DNA of 13,040 bases from Natrialbaceae archaeon (GCA_003552325.1 PUKM01000070.1:1-13040), one strand, 5' to 3'; positions 1-7,211 are shown, counted from the first letter of the stretch. Program-made: numbers and translations. Notes: generated by a model from the sequence alone, not told the origin.

Positions 1-357
1 GGTGTTCGCACGGAGGAGTATCTCGATAAAGAGATCAATATTTTCAAGCCGGCGACGCCGTTCATGCGTGACCATCTGAAAGTCATCTGGGCGTCGTTCC
101 TCGCCTGGATCCTGGTCGTCTTCGGCCCGGTCACCGGAGCCCTGCTCGCGCCGGAGGTGTTCGCCGAAACCACCGTCTTGGGTGGCTTTCCGTTACACTT
201 CGTCTTGACCGCGATATTCACCCCGCTCGGGGCGTTGGTCCTCTCGGTCGCCTACGCGATGCAGCGCGACCGGCTCGATACGCGGTACGGAATCTCCCAC
301 GAGGGAGCGAGCGAGGTTGCTGAATCGGACACCGTCGCCGCCGATGGAGGTGACTGA
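1..357 (+). CDS. Sodium:solute symporter small subunit, DUF4212 family (5' partial)
   Basis: Small membrane partner of a two-component Na+/solute symporter (DUF4212, the VC_2705-type small subunit), acting in the cytoplasmic membrane. The frame is open from base 1, and the codons before the ATG at 64 encode EYLDKEINIF-KPATPF, which looks like genuine family N-terminal sequence. I therefore treat the ATG at 64 as internal and the gene as truncated by the window edge. Two hydrophobic segments are visible, about 7-30 and 42-66 residues after that Met (VIWASFLAWILVVFG and FPLHFVLTAIFTPLGALVL). They are followed by the basic stretch MQRDRLDTRYG, typical of the family's cytoplasmic end, and an acidic tail. 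Its TGA overlaps the ATG of the large subunit by one base (TGATG), implying translational coupling. The substrate cannot be read from the sequence. Confidence 0.85.
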   Translation, partial: GVRTEEYLDKEINIFKPATPFMRDHLKVIWASFLAWILVVFGPVTGALLAPEVFAETTVLGGFPLHFVLTAIFTPLGALVLSVAYAMQRDRLDTRYGISHEGASEVAESDTVAADGGD

Positions 358-2051
358 TGAGCGGTCGCTTCCTCTTCGGGGACATCCTCGTCTCCGATGT
401 CGTCCAGGCCGGGCTTCCGCTCGAGACGGCCCTCGACGTTGGTGCGTTCAAACTCGTCCCAGCGCTGACGGTCGTGGCGATGCTCGCGCTGTTCCTCGGT
501 GTCGGCTACGTGTTTCGCGTCGCCGCTGTCGACGAGTTGTGGGTCGCCGGGCGCTCGATCGGGAGCATAGAGAACGGGATGGCGATCGGCGCAAACTGGA
601 TGTCAGCGGCGTCGTACCTCGGTGTTGCCTCGCTCGTGGCGGTGTCGGGGTACTTCGGTCTCGCGTACGTCGTTGGCTGGACGACGGGCTATTTCATCCT
701 CCTCATATTTATGGCGGCACAGTTCCGCCGCTTCGGCAAATACACCGCGCCGGACTTCGTGGGTGACCGGTTCTATTCGGACTGGGCCCGTGGCATCGCC
801 GCGTTTACCACGCTCGCGATCGCGTTCACGTACGCGATCGGACAGGCAAGTGGGATGGGGCTCATGGCGCAGTATATCTTCGGGATCAGTTATGAGATGG
901 GCGTTATCCTGTTGATGGCCGTGACTATCGGGTACGTCGCACTCTCGGGGATGCTCGGGACGACGAAGAACATGGCCATCCAGTACGTCATCCTCATCAT
1001 CGCCTTCACGCTGGGCCTGTACGCCACCGGCTGGACGGAGGGCTGGGCAACCGCACTCCCCTATCTCGAGTTCGGTTCGGAGGTGGCTGAAGCCGCGAGC
1101 ATCGAGGCACAGTTCGTCGAACCGTTCGCCGAAGCCGGCTACTATGCCTGGATCGCACTGGCGTTCAGCCTGATCGTCGGGACCTGTGGGTTGCCACACG
1201 TACTCGTTCGGTTCTACACCGTCGATAACGAACGGACGGCTCGTTGGTCGACCGTCTGGGGCCTGTTTTTCATCTGCCTGCTCTACTGGGGCACGGCTAC
1301 CTACGCCGCCTGGGGCGGCTTGCTCTACGACCGCGAGGTGACCGACGGCGGTGGCTTCTCCGGCATGTCCGGCGCTGAGTCGGATGCACTGGTCGTCCTG
1401 ACGACCCAGCTCGCAGACCTCCCCGAGTGGCTCGTCGGCCTCGTCGCTGCCGGTGCCGTCGCTGCCGCACTCGCGACCACCGCGGGGCTGTTCATTTCGG
1501 CCTCCTCGGCCGCCGCACACGATATCTACACCAACCTCTACAAGCAGGATGCGACACAGCGAGAGCAGCTGATCGTCGGCCGGTTGACGATCGTCGGTAT
1601 CGGAATTCTCGTGGCACTCATCGGTCTCAACCCACCGGCACTCATCGGCGAACTCGTGGCGATGTCGTTCGCCATTGCAGGCACCGTCTTCTTCCCGGTG
1701 TTTTTCCTCGGCCTCTGGTGGGAGAACACGACACAGGAGGGAGCGATCGCTGGGATGCTGACCGGAATCGTGCTCTCGTTCGGGGCGATCCTCAACGACA
1801 CGGCGATTCCGATGTATACGGGCTACGAGGATCACGTGAACGCGACACTCGCCACGTGGCTTCCGGGAACGTCGTCGGCACTCCTTGGGGTTCCGATCGT
1901 GTTCGCTGTCATCATCCTCGTCTCAGTGGTGACGACTGCACCCCCAGACGAGGTCAAACGTCTCGTCCGGCAGTGTCACAGTCCCGAGCCGATGGCACGC
2001 ACTGAATCCGCCGAAGACGCCGCCGGTAGCGGCGCACCCGCTGATGACTGA
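357..2051 (+). CDS. Sodium:solute symporter large subunit (SSS family, VC_2705/ActP-like)
   Basis: A 564-residue Na+-coupled transporter of the cytoplasmic membrane. About 13 hydrophobic segments can be drawn, from residues 34-54 to 507-527. Family landmarks are present: VAGRSIGSIENGMAIGANWMS (63-83) with the helix-1 break, GTCGLPHVLVRFYTV (275-289), and ATTAGLFISASSAAAHDIY (373-391), which carries the Ser-rich segment expected at the Na+ site. The C-terminal 35 residues are hydrophilic and acidic, as in haloarchaeal proteins. The start at 357 is supported by the TGATG overlap with the small-subunit gene. Relatives paired with DUF4212 are usually annotated as acetate or other carboxylate permeases. 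That is a family guess and not shown here, so no gene symbol is given. The length is normal for the family, with no sign of damage. Confidence 0.93.
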   Translation: MSGRFLFGDILVSDVVQAGLPLETALDVGAFKLVPALTVVAMLALFLGVGYVFRVAAVDELWVAGRSIGSIENGMAIGANWMSAASYLGVASLVAVSGYFGLAYVVGWTTGYFILLIFMAAQFRRFGKYTAPDFVGDRFYSDWARGIAAFTTLAIAFTYAIGQASGMGLMAQYIFGISYEMGVILLMAVTIGYVALSGMLGTTKNMAIQYVILIIAFTLGLYATGWTEGWATALPYLEFGSEVAEAASIEAQFVEPFAEAGYYAWIALAFSLIVGTCGLPHVLVRFYTVDNERTARWSTVWGLFFICLLYWGTATYAAWGGLLYDREVTDGGGFSGMSGAESDALVVLTTQLADLPEWLVGLVAAGAVAAALATTAGLFISASSAAAHDIYTNLYKQDATQREQLIVGRLTIVGIGILVALIGLNPPALIGELVAMSFAIAGTVFFPVFFLGLWWENTTQEGAIAGMLTGIVLSFGAILNDTAIPMYTGYEDHVNATLATWLPGTSSALLGVPIVFAVIILVSVVTTAPPDEVKRLVRQCHSPEPMARTESAEDAAGSGAPADD

Positions 2052-2053
2052 CC

Positions 2054-2509
2054 ATGTACGACACCATCCTCATTCCCACGGACGGCAGTACCGTCGCAAC
2101 GAACGCCGTCGACCACGCCCTCGAGGTCGCCTCGAGATTCGACGCCGATATTCACGTGCTGTACGTGATCGATACGGCAGCCATGGACATCACGTTCGGC
2201 ACCGAACAGGTCGAACGGCTCAAACAGGGGCGGTTCGACGAGATGCCAGAAATCCGTGATCGGGCGGAGACAGCAACGGAAAGTGCCTCTGATCGGGCCA
2301 ACGAACGCGGCATCGAAACGACCGAGGCGATCGTCGCAGGACAACCACATCGACAGATCGCGAGCTACGCAGACGCGAACGATATCGACCTGATCGTCAT
2401 GGGGTCGGCCGGCCGCGGTGGAGTCAAACGCGCGCTCCTCGGCAGTGTGGCCGAACGAACGTTACGCACCACCGACCGGCCAGTGCTCGTCGTAGACGCC
2501 CGCGAGTAG
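2054..2509 (+). CDS. Universal stress protein, UspA family (ATP-binding type)
   Basis: A 151-residue single-domain Usp, a soluble cytoplasmic protein that normally dimerises. It begins with the typical strand MYDTILIPTDGS, with Asp10 at the nucleotide site, and carries the complete ATP-binding signature G-2x-G-9x-G-S (G117, G120, G130, S131), followed by VLVVD near the end. It should therefore be of the ATP-binding class. It starts 2 nt after the symporter stop and is very probably on the same transcript. Usp proteins are often encoded next to membrane transporters in archaea and may regulate them, but that role here is inferred from position only. The gene ends 11 nt before the stop of the convergent small membrane protein gene. 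Confidence 0.92.
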   Translation: MYDTILIPTDGSTVATNAVDHALEVASRFDADIHVLYVIDTAAMDITFGTEQVERLKQGRFDEMPEIRDRAETATESASDRANERGIETTEAIVAGQPHRQIASYADANDIDLIVMGSAGRGGVKRALLGSVAERTLRTTDRPVLVVDARE

Positions 2510-2520
2510 GTGTCCCTCGA

Positions 2521-2739
2521 TCACTCCGCGCTCTCAGCGGTGGCCGCTTTGAGACTCCAGACGAACCCGAAATAGGCGATGATCCCACTGCCCATCAACA
2601 GGTAGTACGCGCCAGTTGGCCCCTCGAGAACCCGAAAGAGGGCATCGATCAGGGTCACCCAGGCGATCGCAAACACGAGGTCGGCCAGGATCCCCCACCG
2701 TTGGTCGCGTACCTCGAGGAGCCACTCACCGACTGTCAT
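2521..2739 (-). CDS. Small two-helix membrane protein, conserved haloarchaeal type, function unknown
   Basis: A 72-residue protein starting MTVGEWLLEVRDQRWG, with two predicted membrane helices at about residues 16-38 and 42-63, joined by a short LEGPTGAYY turn, and a charged tail ending AESAE. I chose the ATG at 2739 over an in-frame GTG at 2763: GGAG lies 3 nt upstream of the ATG, and the added residues (MRLDRGGA) look non-native. The sequence style resembles small conserved haloarchaeal membrane proteins, but I assign no function. It faces the symporter/Usp cluster tail to tail. A TATA-like TTTTTTAC lies about 80 nt upstream, too far for direct leaderless initiation at this ATG (see the short upstream frame). 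Confidence 0.72.
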   Translation of the reverse strand: MTVGEWLLEVRDQRWGILADLVFAIAWVTLIDALFRVLEGPTGAYYLLMGSGIIAYFGFVWSLKAATAESAE

Positions 2740-2788
2740 CGCTCCACCCCTGTCCAGTCTCACCGATCTCCCAGTCGATCACTGCCAT
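2726..2788 (-). CDS. Possible 20-codon upstream ORF overlapping the small membrane protein gene
   Basis: A short frame starting MAVIDWEIGE. Its ATG lies about 31 nt downstream of the centre of the TATA-like box TTTTTTAC (minus-strand sense, 2816-2822), which is the distance expected for a leaderless haloarchaeal transcript. Its TGA (2726-2728) lies just inside the start of the downstream gene, so the frames overlap by 14 nt, an arrangement that allows translational coupling. The peptide has no recognisable domain. It may equally be untranslated 5' leader. Confidence 0.2.
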   Translation of the reverse strand: MAVIDWEIGETGQGWSDDSR

Positions 2789-2815
2789 GCGCTTACGAAG
2801 CGTTGGCGAGTCAGG

Positions 2816-2823
2816 TAAAAAAC
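2816..2823 (-). promoter_or_regulatory. Candidate TATA-like box for the small membrane protein gene
   Basis: Read on the minus strand this is GTTTTTTAC, the only clear AT-rich run upstream of the 2739 start in otherwise GC-rich DNA. It lies about 31 nt before the ATG at 2788. Confidence 0.35.
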
Positions 2824-3084
2824 GTACCGGGCTGTCGTTCCCGTTTCTGGGCCACGGTGACTGAGACAGTTCGCGGTGTGTCATACTGTTGGCTGTTACT
2901 GTGTGAAGATGCTCGCCTACTCGGGGGGCGAGACTAGTGAACGACGCACAGCCGACAGTATCAGTACCGATCCACCCACAAATTATCCACAGCAGTGCCG
3001 GTACACGGCGGGGCAAACCGTCTCACACGATCATCCTTCGGCCCATGACACCGAGAGACACGTGGGACCGGAGAACCTGCAGGG

Positions 3085-3088
3085 TTAT
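3085..3088 (+). promoter_or_regulatory. Weak TATA-like element for pantoate kinase
   Basis: GTTATGG around 3084-3090 is centred about 28 nt before the ATG at 3115, the spacing expected for a leaderless transcript. No Shine-Dalgarno sequence precedes the start, which agrees. The element is short and GC-flanked, so the call is tentative. Confidence 0.3.
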
Positions 3089-3114
3089 GGTGGCACGCTC
3101 GAAAGCACGCCTCA

Positions 3115-3945
3115 ATGCGTGAGGAGGCCACAGCGTTCGTGCCGGGGCACATTACGGGTTTTTTCAGTGCTCACCACCACGACGATCCGACGAAGGCGGG
3201 CTCTCGAGGGGCCGGGATCACACTGACAGATGGCGTCGAGGTTACCGTCTCGAGAGCGACCGGCGACCCGGCCGTCGTCTTCGACGGACAGCGAGTCGAT
3301 ATCGAACCAGTCCTGACGGTCCTCGAGACGCTCGAGGCTCCTGCCAGGGTCGAAGCGACCTCGCCGCTGCCGCTTGGCTCGGGGTTCGGGGTCTCTGGGG
3401 CGACGGCACTCGGGACGGCACTGGCGGCCAACCGGGTATTCGAGCGGCAACTCTCGTACAACGAACTGGTGACGATCGCCCACGGGGCTGATGTCAGGGC
3501 GGGAACGGGCCTCGGGGACGTGGTCGCCCAGGCACACGGCGGGATTCCGATCCGCCTCGAGCCAGGGGCCCCGGCACACAACAGTATCGACGCCATCCCG
3601 TCGCGGGCACGCGTGGAGTACGTGGCCTTCGGGGAACTGTCGACAGCGGAGGTCATCACGGGTGACACAGACCAGCTGAGCCAGGCTGGAACGGAGTCAC
3701 TGTCGCTCGTCGTCGACGAACCGACGCTCACCTCGTTTATGTTTGCCTCGCGGCGATTTGCCCGGGAGGCAGAACTGCTCACAGCCGACGTGCGACGTGC
3801 CCTCGAGGACGTGGCGGCCGTCGAGGGCCTGGCCGCGATGGCCATGCTCGGCAATACGGTGTTCGCCCTCGGAACCGGGCTTTCGGACGCCGGCTACGAT
3901 CCAGCGGTCTGTGGCGTTCATCCAGCCGGAGCGATGTTAACGTAG
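3115..3945 (+). CDS. Pantoate kinase (archaeal PoK, GHMP kinase superfamily)
   Basis: Phosphorylates pantoate to 4-phosphopantoate with ATP, the first step of the archaeal branch of CoA synthesis. Phosphopantothenate synthetase then adds beta-alanine, replacing bacterial PanC/CoaA. The 276-residue protein opens with AFVPGHITGFFSAH and has the GHMP glycine-rich nucleotide loop PLPLGSGFGVSGA at 84-96, followed by ALGTALAAN. The block HGADVRAGTGLGDVVAQAHGG (123-143) is characteristic of the PoK group. A late motif AMLGNTVFALG and the ending GVHPAGAML match the GHMP C-terminal motif and usual haloarchaeal length. The start is set by this N-terminal match and the TATA spacing. It stands alone: the divergent neighbour is 375 nt away, and the next gene on the same strand starts 390 nt later behind its own promoter. 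A synthetase gene is not in view. Confidence 0.9.
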   Translation: MREEATAFVPGHITGFFSAHHHDDPTKAGSRGAGITLTDGVEVTVSRATGDPAVVFDGQRVDIEPVLTVLETLEAPARVEATSPLPLGSGFGVSGATALGTALAANRVFERQLSYNELVTIAHGADVRAGTGLGDVVAQAHGGIPIRLEPGAPAHNSIDAIPSRARVEYVAFGELSTAEVITGDTDQLSQAGTESLSLVVDEPTLTSFMFASRRFAREAELLTADVRRALEDVAAVEGLAAMAMLGNTVFALGTGLSDAGYDPAVCGVHPAGAMLT

Positions 3946-3996
3946 GCTGTCCTGTGGTTAAAAAATCGCCGACGACGGTGGGAGTAACGATGGTCG

Positions 3997-4004
3997 TTTA
4001 AGTA
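3997..4004 (+). promoter_or_regulatory. Promoter-like TTTAAGTA box inside the intergenic region
   Basis: TTTAAGTA closely matches the haloarchaeal BRE/TATA style. Transcription would begin near 4026, roughly 310 nt before the next protein start, so it would drive either a long leader or a separate RNA. Confidence 0.35.
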
Positions 4005-4098
4005 CCACTCGGAAATATCACTACCCATACACTGAGCGGCTGTCTGTGGCTATTTTCTCGAGGCGACGCCAGCGTCCCGAGGGTATCGACGGCCGGAT

Positions 4099-4213
4099 GC
4101 GATACGCCGTGAGAAGTGCCATTCGCCAGGGATACGGCGTCTTATCGCCGCTACCGAGTACAAGACCTGCGGACTAGGCCGGATCCGGCTACGATTCGGA
4201 CGGCGTCTCTATC
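4099..4213 (+). ncRNA. Candidate structured RNA or leader with two alternative pairings
   Basis: The left arm GCGATACGCCGT (4099-4110) pairs with ACGGCGT (4134-4140) plus ATCGC (4144-4148), leaving CTT bulged. A second copy of ACGGCGTCT followed by TATC at 4200-4213 can pair with the same left arm (7 bp plus an ATC/GAT extension). The palindrome GCCGGATCCGGC (4178-4189) sits between the two copies. The pairing is visible in the sequence; transcription and function are inferred. It could be an unrelated accident of GC-rich DNA. Confidence 0.25.
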
Positions 4214-4294
4214 CCTCGAGAGGTACCTGGCTCCTGTTTTACCCCACGACCGGGCAATAGGGAATATGTTTATTCGCTTATCTCTAGCCAGAAG

Positions 4295-4301
4295 TTTATT
4301 A
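4295..4301 (+). promoter_or_regulatory. TATA box of the tandem-repeat membrane protein gene
   Basis: TTTATTA in an AT-rich patch. Transcription would start around 4323-4326, giving a leader of about 10 nt before the ATG at 4335. This favours 4335 over the in-frame ATGs at 4116, 4266 and 4317. A second AT-rich element, ATGTTTATT, lies at 4265-4273. Confidence 0.5.
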
Positions 4302-4334
4302 TGCACCAGTACGGTGATGCACTCGAGTTACCGA

Positions 4335-7211
4335 ATGTCTTCCCCCAGTGACGTTCATCAGAGCCTGTTTCAGCTCTACGAACACTACGTCGGCGAACCG
4401 GATTCAGAAACGGATGTCTACGGATTTTGGGTCTTCATCATCGGCTATCTCGTCGGCGCGGCCGGCGTGTTCACCTTCATCATCGGGTACGCTGGTGACA
4501 CGGGGTCGTTCCTGTTGATCCGCGTTTCGGGTGTGACGGCTGCAACCGGTCTGTCGTTGTGTCTCTTCGGTATCGTGCTCATGTTACCGGTCAGGAAACG
4601 GGCGATCTGGGCCAGTGTCGGTGGTCTCGTGATCTCGCTCGTGGGTGTCGCGTCGTTCGGTATCGTGTATCCGAGTGATTGGCGCGGCTACGGAGCTGAT
4701 TATAGTGTCGAAGTGATCGCGATTTATTCGGTCGGTATCGGCATCCTCGCGGGTGTCACCGCGCTCGTCCCGATCATCACCGGCCAGAAAGGGATGTTCG
4801 TGGCCGAGGAAGGGGCGACGGATGACCCACCGATCATGACCGGTGACGCACTCGAGGGGGCACAGTTCGCCGTGTTCCGAGACGAGGCTGGCGACTGGAA
4901 GTGGCACGTCCTCCACCTCGAGGCGCTCGCCGAAAGCCAGGACAGTGCAGTCACCCGCCCGGAAACCGAATCGAACATCGAGGCGGTCCAGTCACAGATT
5001 GGGTCGGCAGGGCTGATGGAACTGACGACCTCGGCGTTCCGACTACACCAGGACCGGGAGGGCGACTGGCAGTGGACGCTCGCTCGAGACGACGGCAGCG
5101 TCGTCGGCGCGTGTGCCCACGAGTACGATGCCCGCGACGACGCCGAAGCCTCCGTGAGCTTCCTGAAAGATCGCGGACCCGAGGCGGACGTCATCGAAAT
5201 CGATGGGGCGGCGTTCACCTACACCCAGCGCCGCGACCAGTGGATCTGGCAGTTACTCGACGACGACCGGCGGCCACTCGCTGAGAGTGAAGACGGTTTC
5301 ACCTCGATGGACGCCGCCGAAGCCGCGGCCCAGACGTTCGCTAAACGGTTCGATCGCGCACGACTCCTCGACATCGACCACGTCGGCGTCGAACTCGAGG
5401 AGGGAGCCGAGGGGTGGCGTTGGCGCTTCGTCGACGAGACGGACACCGAAGTGGCCCAGGCCACCCGCCGTTTCGACGAAAAGCGGGACGCCGAGGCCGC
5501 TGTCGAAGCCGTTCTCGAGGAACTCGGCGATGCGGCGGTCACCGTCGCGAGTGATCCAACGTACGAGTGCTACGAAACGGCCCACGGCTGGGAGTGGCGA
5601 CTCGTCGACGAAAGCGAACACGTCGTCGCCTCGAGTCCGGACACACACGAGACGGGGTCGGCAGCCGAAGCCGAGACGGCGCGATTCAAAGACCACGCAC
5701 CTGAGGCGACCGTCGTGTCGATCGACCAGGCCGAATACGAGGTGTTCCCAACGCCACGAACGGCAACGGATGGGGGCGAACTGCAACCATTCCCTGTCGA
5801 TGATGGTGAGGAGGGAGATGTCGAACCGGCCGAACCCACCCACGACTGGCACTGGCGGCTCGTTACCGACGACCGAACGGTTATCGCGGCGAGTACGGAC
5901 GTTCACGGCGATGAGGAGTCGGCGGCGGCGGCGATCGACCGCGTCAGAGAACAGGCAAGCGAAGCGGATCTCATCGAGTTCGAAAACGCCGCTTTCCAGG
6001 TTTATGAGGCTGACTCCGGGGAATGGCGCTGGCGGCTCATCGACGAAGACGGCAACGTGCTGGCGGACTCCGGCACCGAACACACTTCCCGGAGTGATGC
6101 CGCCGAAGCCATGATGACGCTCAAAGAGCAGGCGCCGGAGGCCGAACTGCTCGAGATCGATACGGCCGCGTTCGAAATCTTCCGGAACGAAGACGACGAG
6201 TGGGGCTGGCGACTCATCGACGAAGCCGGCAAACTCGTCGCCGAAGATCCAGCTACCCACCCAACCCGCGCCGCGGCGAAATCGGCGATGGAGCGGCTCA
6301 GTACGCACCTCGATTCCTCCGTTCGGACGATGGCCGAGGCCATCTTCCAGACGTACAGCGAGGGTGACTGGCACTGGCGATTCGTCGTCCCGACAGGCGA
6401 AACGGTCGCCGTTTCGGCCGAGGGGGCGTCGACGCGTGACGAACTCGAGCGTGACATTGGGGCGCTCCGATCGGTTGCCGCCGCTGGCCAGACGGTGACG
6501 ATCGGTGATGTCTCCGTCCAGCTGTACGGTACCGGAGACAACGGGTGGCGCTGGCGAATCCTCGACCAGGACCGGGACGTCATCACCGACTCGACACGTA
6601 CCTACGAAGCCCGTGGGCTCGTCGATACGGCGGTCAAAGGACTCAAATCCCGTGCGAAGGACGCCCCGGTGTTCACGATCGAGGACGCAGCCATCCGGCT
6701 CGACGACACCGGCGGGTGGACCTGGGAACTCATCGACCGTGAGCGACGGGTCTACGCCAGTGCGCCGGAACGCGAATCCTCGAAAGCAGACGCGATGGCC
6801 GTCGCCGAAGACGTTCGCCGGTTGGCCCCGATCGCTGGCCGAGTCGACTTCGACGTCGCCTCCTTCGAACTGTTCGCCGACAGCGACGACCGCTGGCGCT
6901 GGCGATTGATCGACGAAGATGGTCGCACCGTCGCGACGGGAACCGAAGGCCACGACTCGAGTGAGGCGGCTCGGGATGCGCTGGATGCCGTTCGCTCGAT
7001 TATCGAGAACGCGAGCATCCTCGAGATCGACAGCGTCTCCTTCGAACTCCACCGGGCGGGCGATGGCTGGGTCTGGCGACTGATCGACACCTACGGCGAC
7101 GTCCTCGCCGAGAGTACCCAGCAGTACGACCACCGGACGGACGCTCGAGAGGCGATGATGGCGGTGAAGACCCACGCACCGGATGGGTGGATCACCTTTA
7201 CCGACGCGTGA
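4335..7211 (+). CDS. Membrane-anchored protein with 13 tandem YegP/DUF1508-like W-x-W modules
   Basis: A 958-residue protein. Residues 1-30 (MSSPSDVHQSLFQLYEHYVG...) lead into four predicted helices at about 32-52, 59-84, 90-112 and 125-149. This N-terminal part resembles a haloarchaeal membrane-domain family that I recall as DUF7139. From residue 178 to the end, 13 modules of about 58 residues follow one another, each with a tryptophan pair W-x-W whose first Trp is at 188, 245, 303, 361, 419, 505, 564, 623, 679, 738, 795, 854 and 912. The consensus is F-x-hydrophobic-x(5-8)-W-x-W-R-L-[IV]-D-E-x-G-x-V-[LV]-A-x-S, then a polar helix ending K-x-x-A-P-E-A, close to the YegP/DUF1508 repeat. Module 6 has an acidic insertion of about 28 residues. 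The start is chosen from the promoter and the family-like N-terminus. It has no operon partner. The side of the membrane on which the repeats lie, and their ligand, are unknown. Confidence 0.85.
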   Translation: MSSPSDVHQSLFQLYEHYVGEPDSETDVYGFWVFIIGYLVGAAGVFTFIIGYAGDTGSFLLIRVSGVTAATGLSLCLFGIVLMLPVRKRAIWASVGGLVISLVGVASFGIVYPSDWRGYGADYSVEVIAIYSVGIGILAGVTALVPIITGQKGMFVAEEGATDDPPIMTGDALEGAQFAVFRDEAGDWKWHVLHLEALAESQDSAVTRPETESNIEAVQSQIGSAGLMELTTSAFRLHQDREGDWQWTLARDDGSVVGACAHEYDARDDAEASVSFLKDRGPEADVIEIDGAAFTYTQRRDQWIWQLLDDDRRPLAESEDGFTSMDAAEAAAQTFAKRFDRARLLDIDHVGVELEEGAEGWRWRFVDETDTEVAQATRRFDEKRDAEAAVEAVLEELGDAAVTVASDPTYECYETAHGWEWRLVDESEHVVASSPDTHETGSAAEAETARFKDHAPEATVVSIDQAEYEVFPTPRTATDGGELQPFPVDDGEEGDVEPAEPTHDWHWRLVTDDRTVIAASTDVHGDEESAAAAIDRVREQASEADLIEFENAAFQVYEADSGEWRWRLIDEDGNVLADSGTEHTSRSDAAEAMMTLKEQAPEAELLEIDTAAFEIFRNEDDEWGWRLIDEAGKLVAEDPATHPTRAAAKSAMERLSTHLDSSVRTMAEAIFQTYSEGDWHWRFVVPTGETVAVSAEGASTRDELERDIGALRSVAAAGQTVTIGDVSVQLYGTGDNGWRWRILDQDRDVITDSTRTYEARGLVDTAVKGLKSRAKDAPVFTIEDAAIRLDDTGGWTWELIDRERRVYASAPERESSKADAMAVAEDVRRLAPIAGRVDFDVASFELFADSDDRWRWRLIDEDGRTVATGTEGHDSSEAARDALDAVRSIIENASILEIDSVSFELHRAGDGWVWRLIDTYGDVLAESTQQYDHRTDAREAMMAVKTHAPDGWITFTDA
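4866..7208 (+). repeat. Array of 13 protein-level tandem repeats (period about 58 codons)
   Basis: Spacings between successive W-x-W cores are 57, 58, 58, 58, 86, 59, 59, 56, 59, 57, 59 and 58 residues. The cores read WKW, WQW, WIW, WRW, WEW, WHW, WRW, WGW, WHW, WRW, WTW, WRW and WVW. Copies 7, 8, 12 and 13 are closest to one another (WRWRLIDEDG, WGWRLIDEAG, WRWRLIDEDG, WVWRLIDTYG), while copies 1, 3 and 9 are more divergent. DNA similarity is only local, as around TGGCGCTGGCG in copies 7 and 12, so the duplications look old. Confidence 0.88.

Larger units (their letters stand above)
2740..3114. other. Intergenic region between divergent genes (small membrane protein and pantoate kinase)
   Basis: About 375 nt with no convincing protein gene. 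Short open frames on both strands give Arg/Ser/Thr/His-rich, non-haloarchaeal-looking peptides. It holds the candidate promoter of the minus-strand gene, a 6-bp inverted repeat (CTCGCC 2912-2917 and GGCGAG 2927-2932), a rare CTAG tetramer (ACTAGT at 2933-2938), and the weak TTAT element before pantoate kinase. No tRNA-like or repeat-array structure was seen. Confidence 0.6.
3946..4334. other. Gene-free region with promoter-like boxes and RNA-like stems
   Basis: A stretch of 389 nt between pantoate kinase and the tandem-repeat protein. The frame of the downstream protein is open back to about 4116, but those residues are Arg-rich, contain no domain, and lie upstream of the best promoter, so I leave them out. 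The stretch contains TTTAAGTA (3997-4004), a 12-bp stem with a 3-nt bulge (4099-4148), a perfect 12-bp palindrome GCCGGATCCGGC (4178-4189), an imperfect direct repeat (4134-4146 and 4200-4213), and the TATA box of the downstream gene at 4295. No tRNA cloverleaf or known RNA family was recognised. Confidence 0.6.

Noticed and set aside
603..1835. Long open frame (about 410 codons) on the minus strand inside the symporter gene
   Set aside because: Rich in Arg, His, Cys and Asp without any domain. It is the antisense shadow of a strongly supported transporter gene in GC-rich DNA.
2912..2932. Hairpin CTCGCC/GGCGAG as a terminator or operator
   Set aside because: A six-pair stem with a 9-nt loop is common by chance in GC-rich DNA, has no T-run, and is not close to a gene end.
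4116..4334. N-terminal extension of the repeat protein to an ATG at 4116
   Set aside because: The 73 extra residues are Arg/Ser-rich with no domain, overlap the RNA-like stems and lie upstream of the best TATA box; the family-like N-terminus begins at 4335.
3946..4334. tRNA or other known stable RNA in the large intergenic gap
   Set aside because: I looked for a cloverleaf with a GTTCGA-type T-arm and found none that closes an acceptor stem. Only the generic stems described above remain.
5253..7175. A 640-codon minus-strand frame opposite the tandem-repeat gene
   Set aside because: Its apparent periodicity (VDESPAP-like motifs) is simply the mirrored codon pattern of the W-x-W repeats. The plus-strand reading has coherent domains, a promoter and a start.
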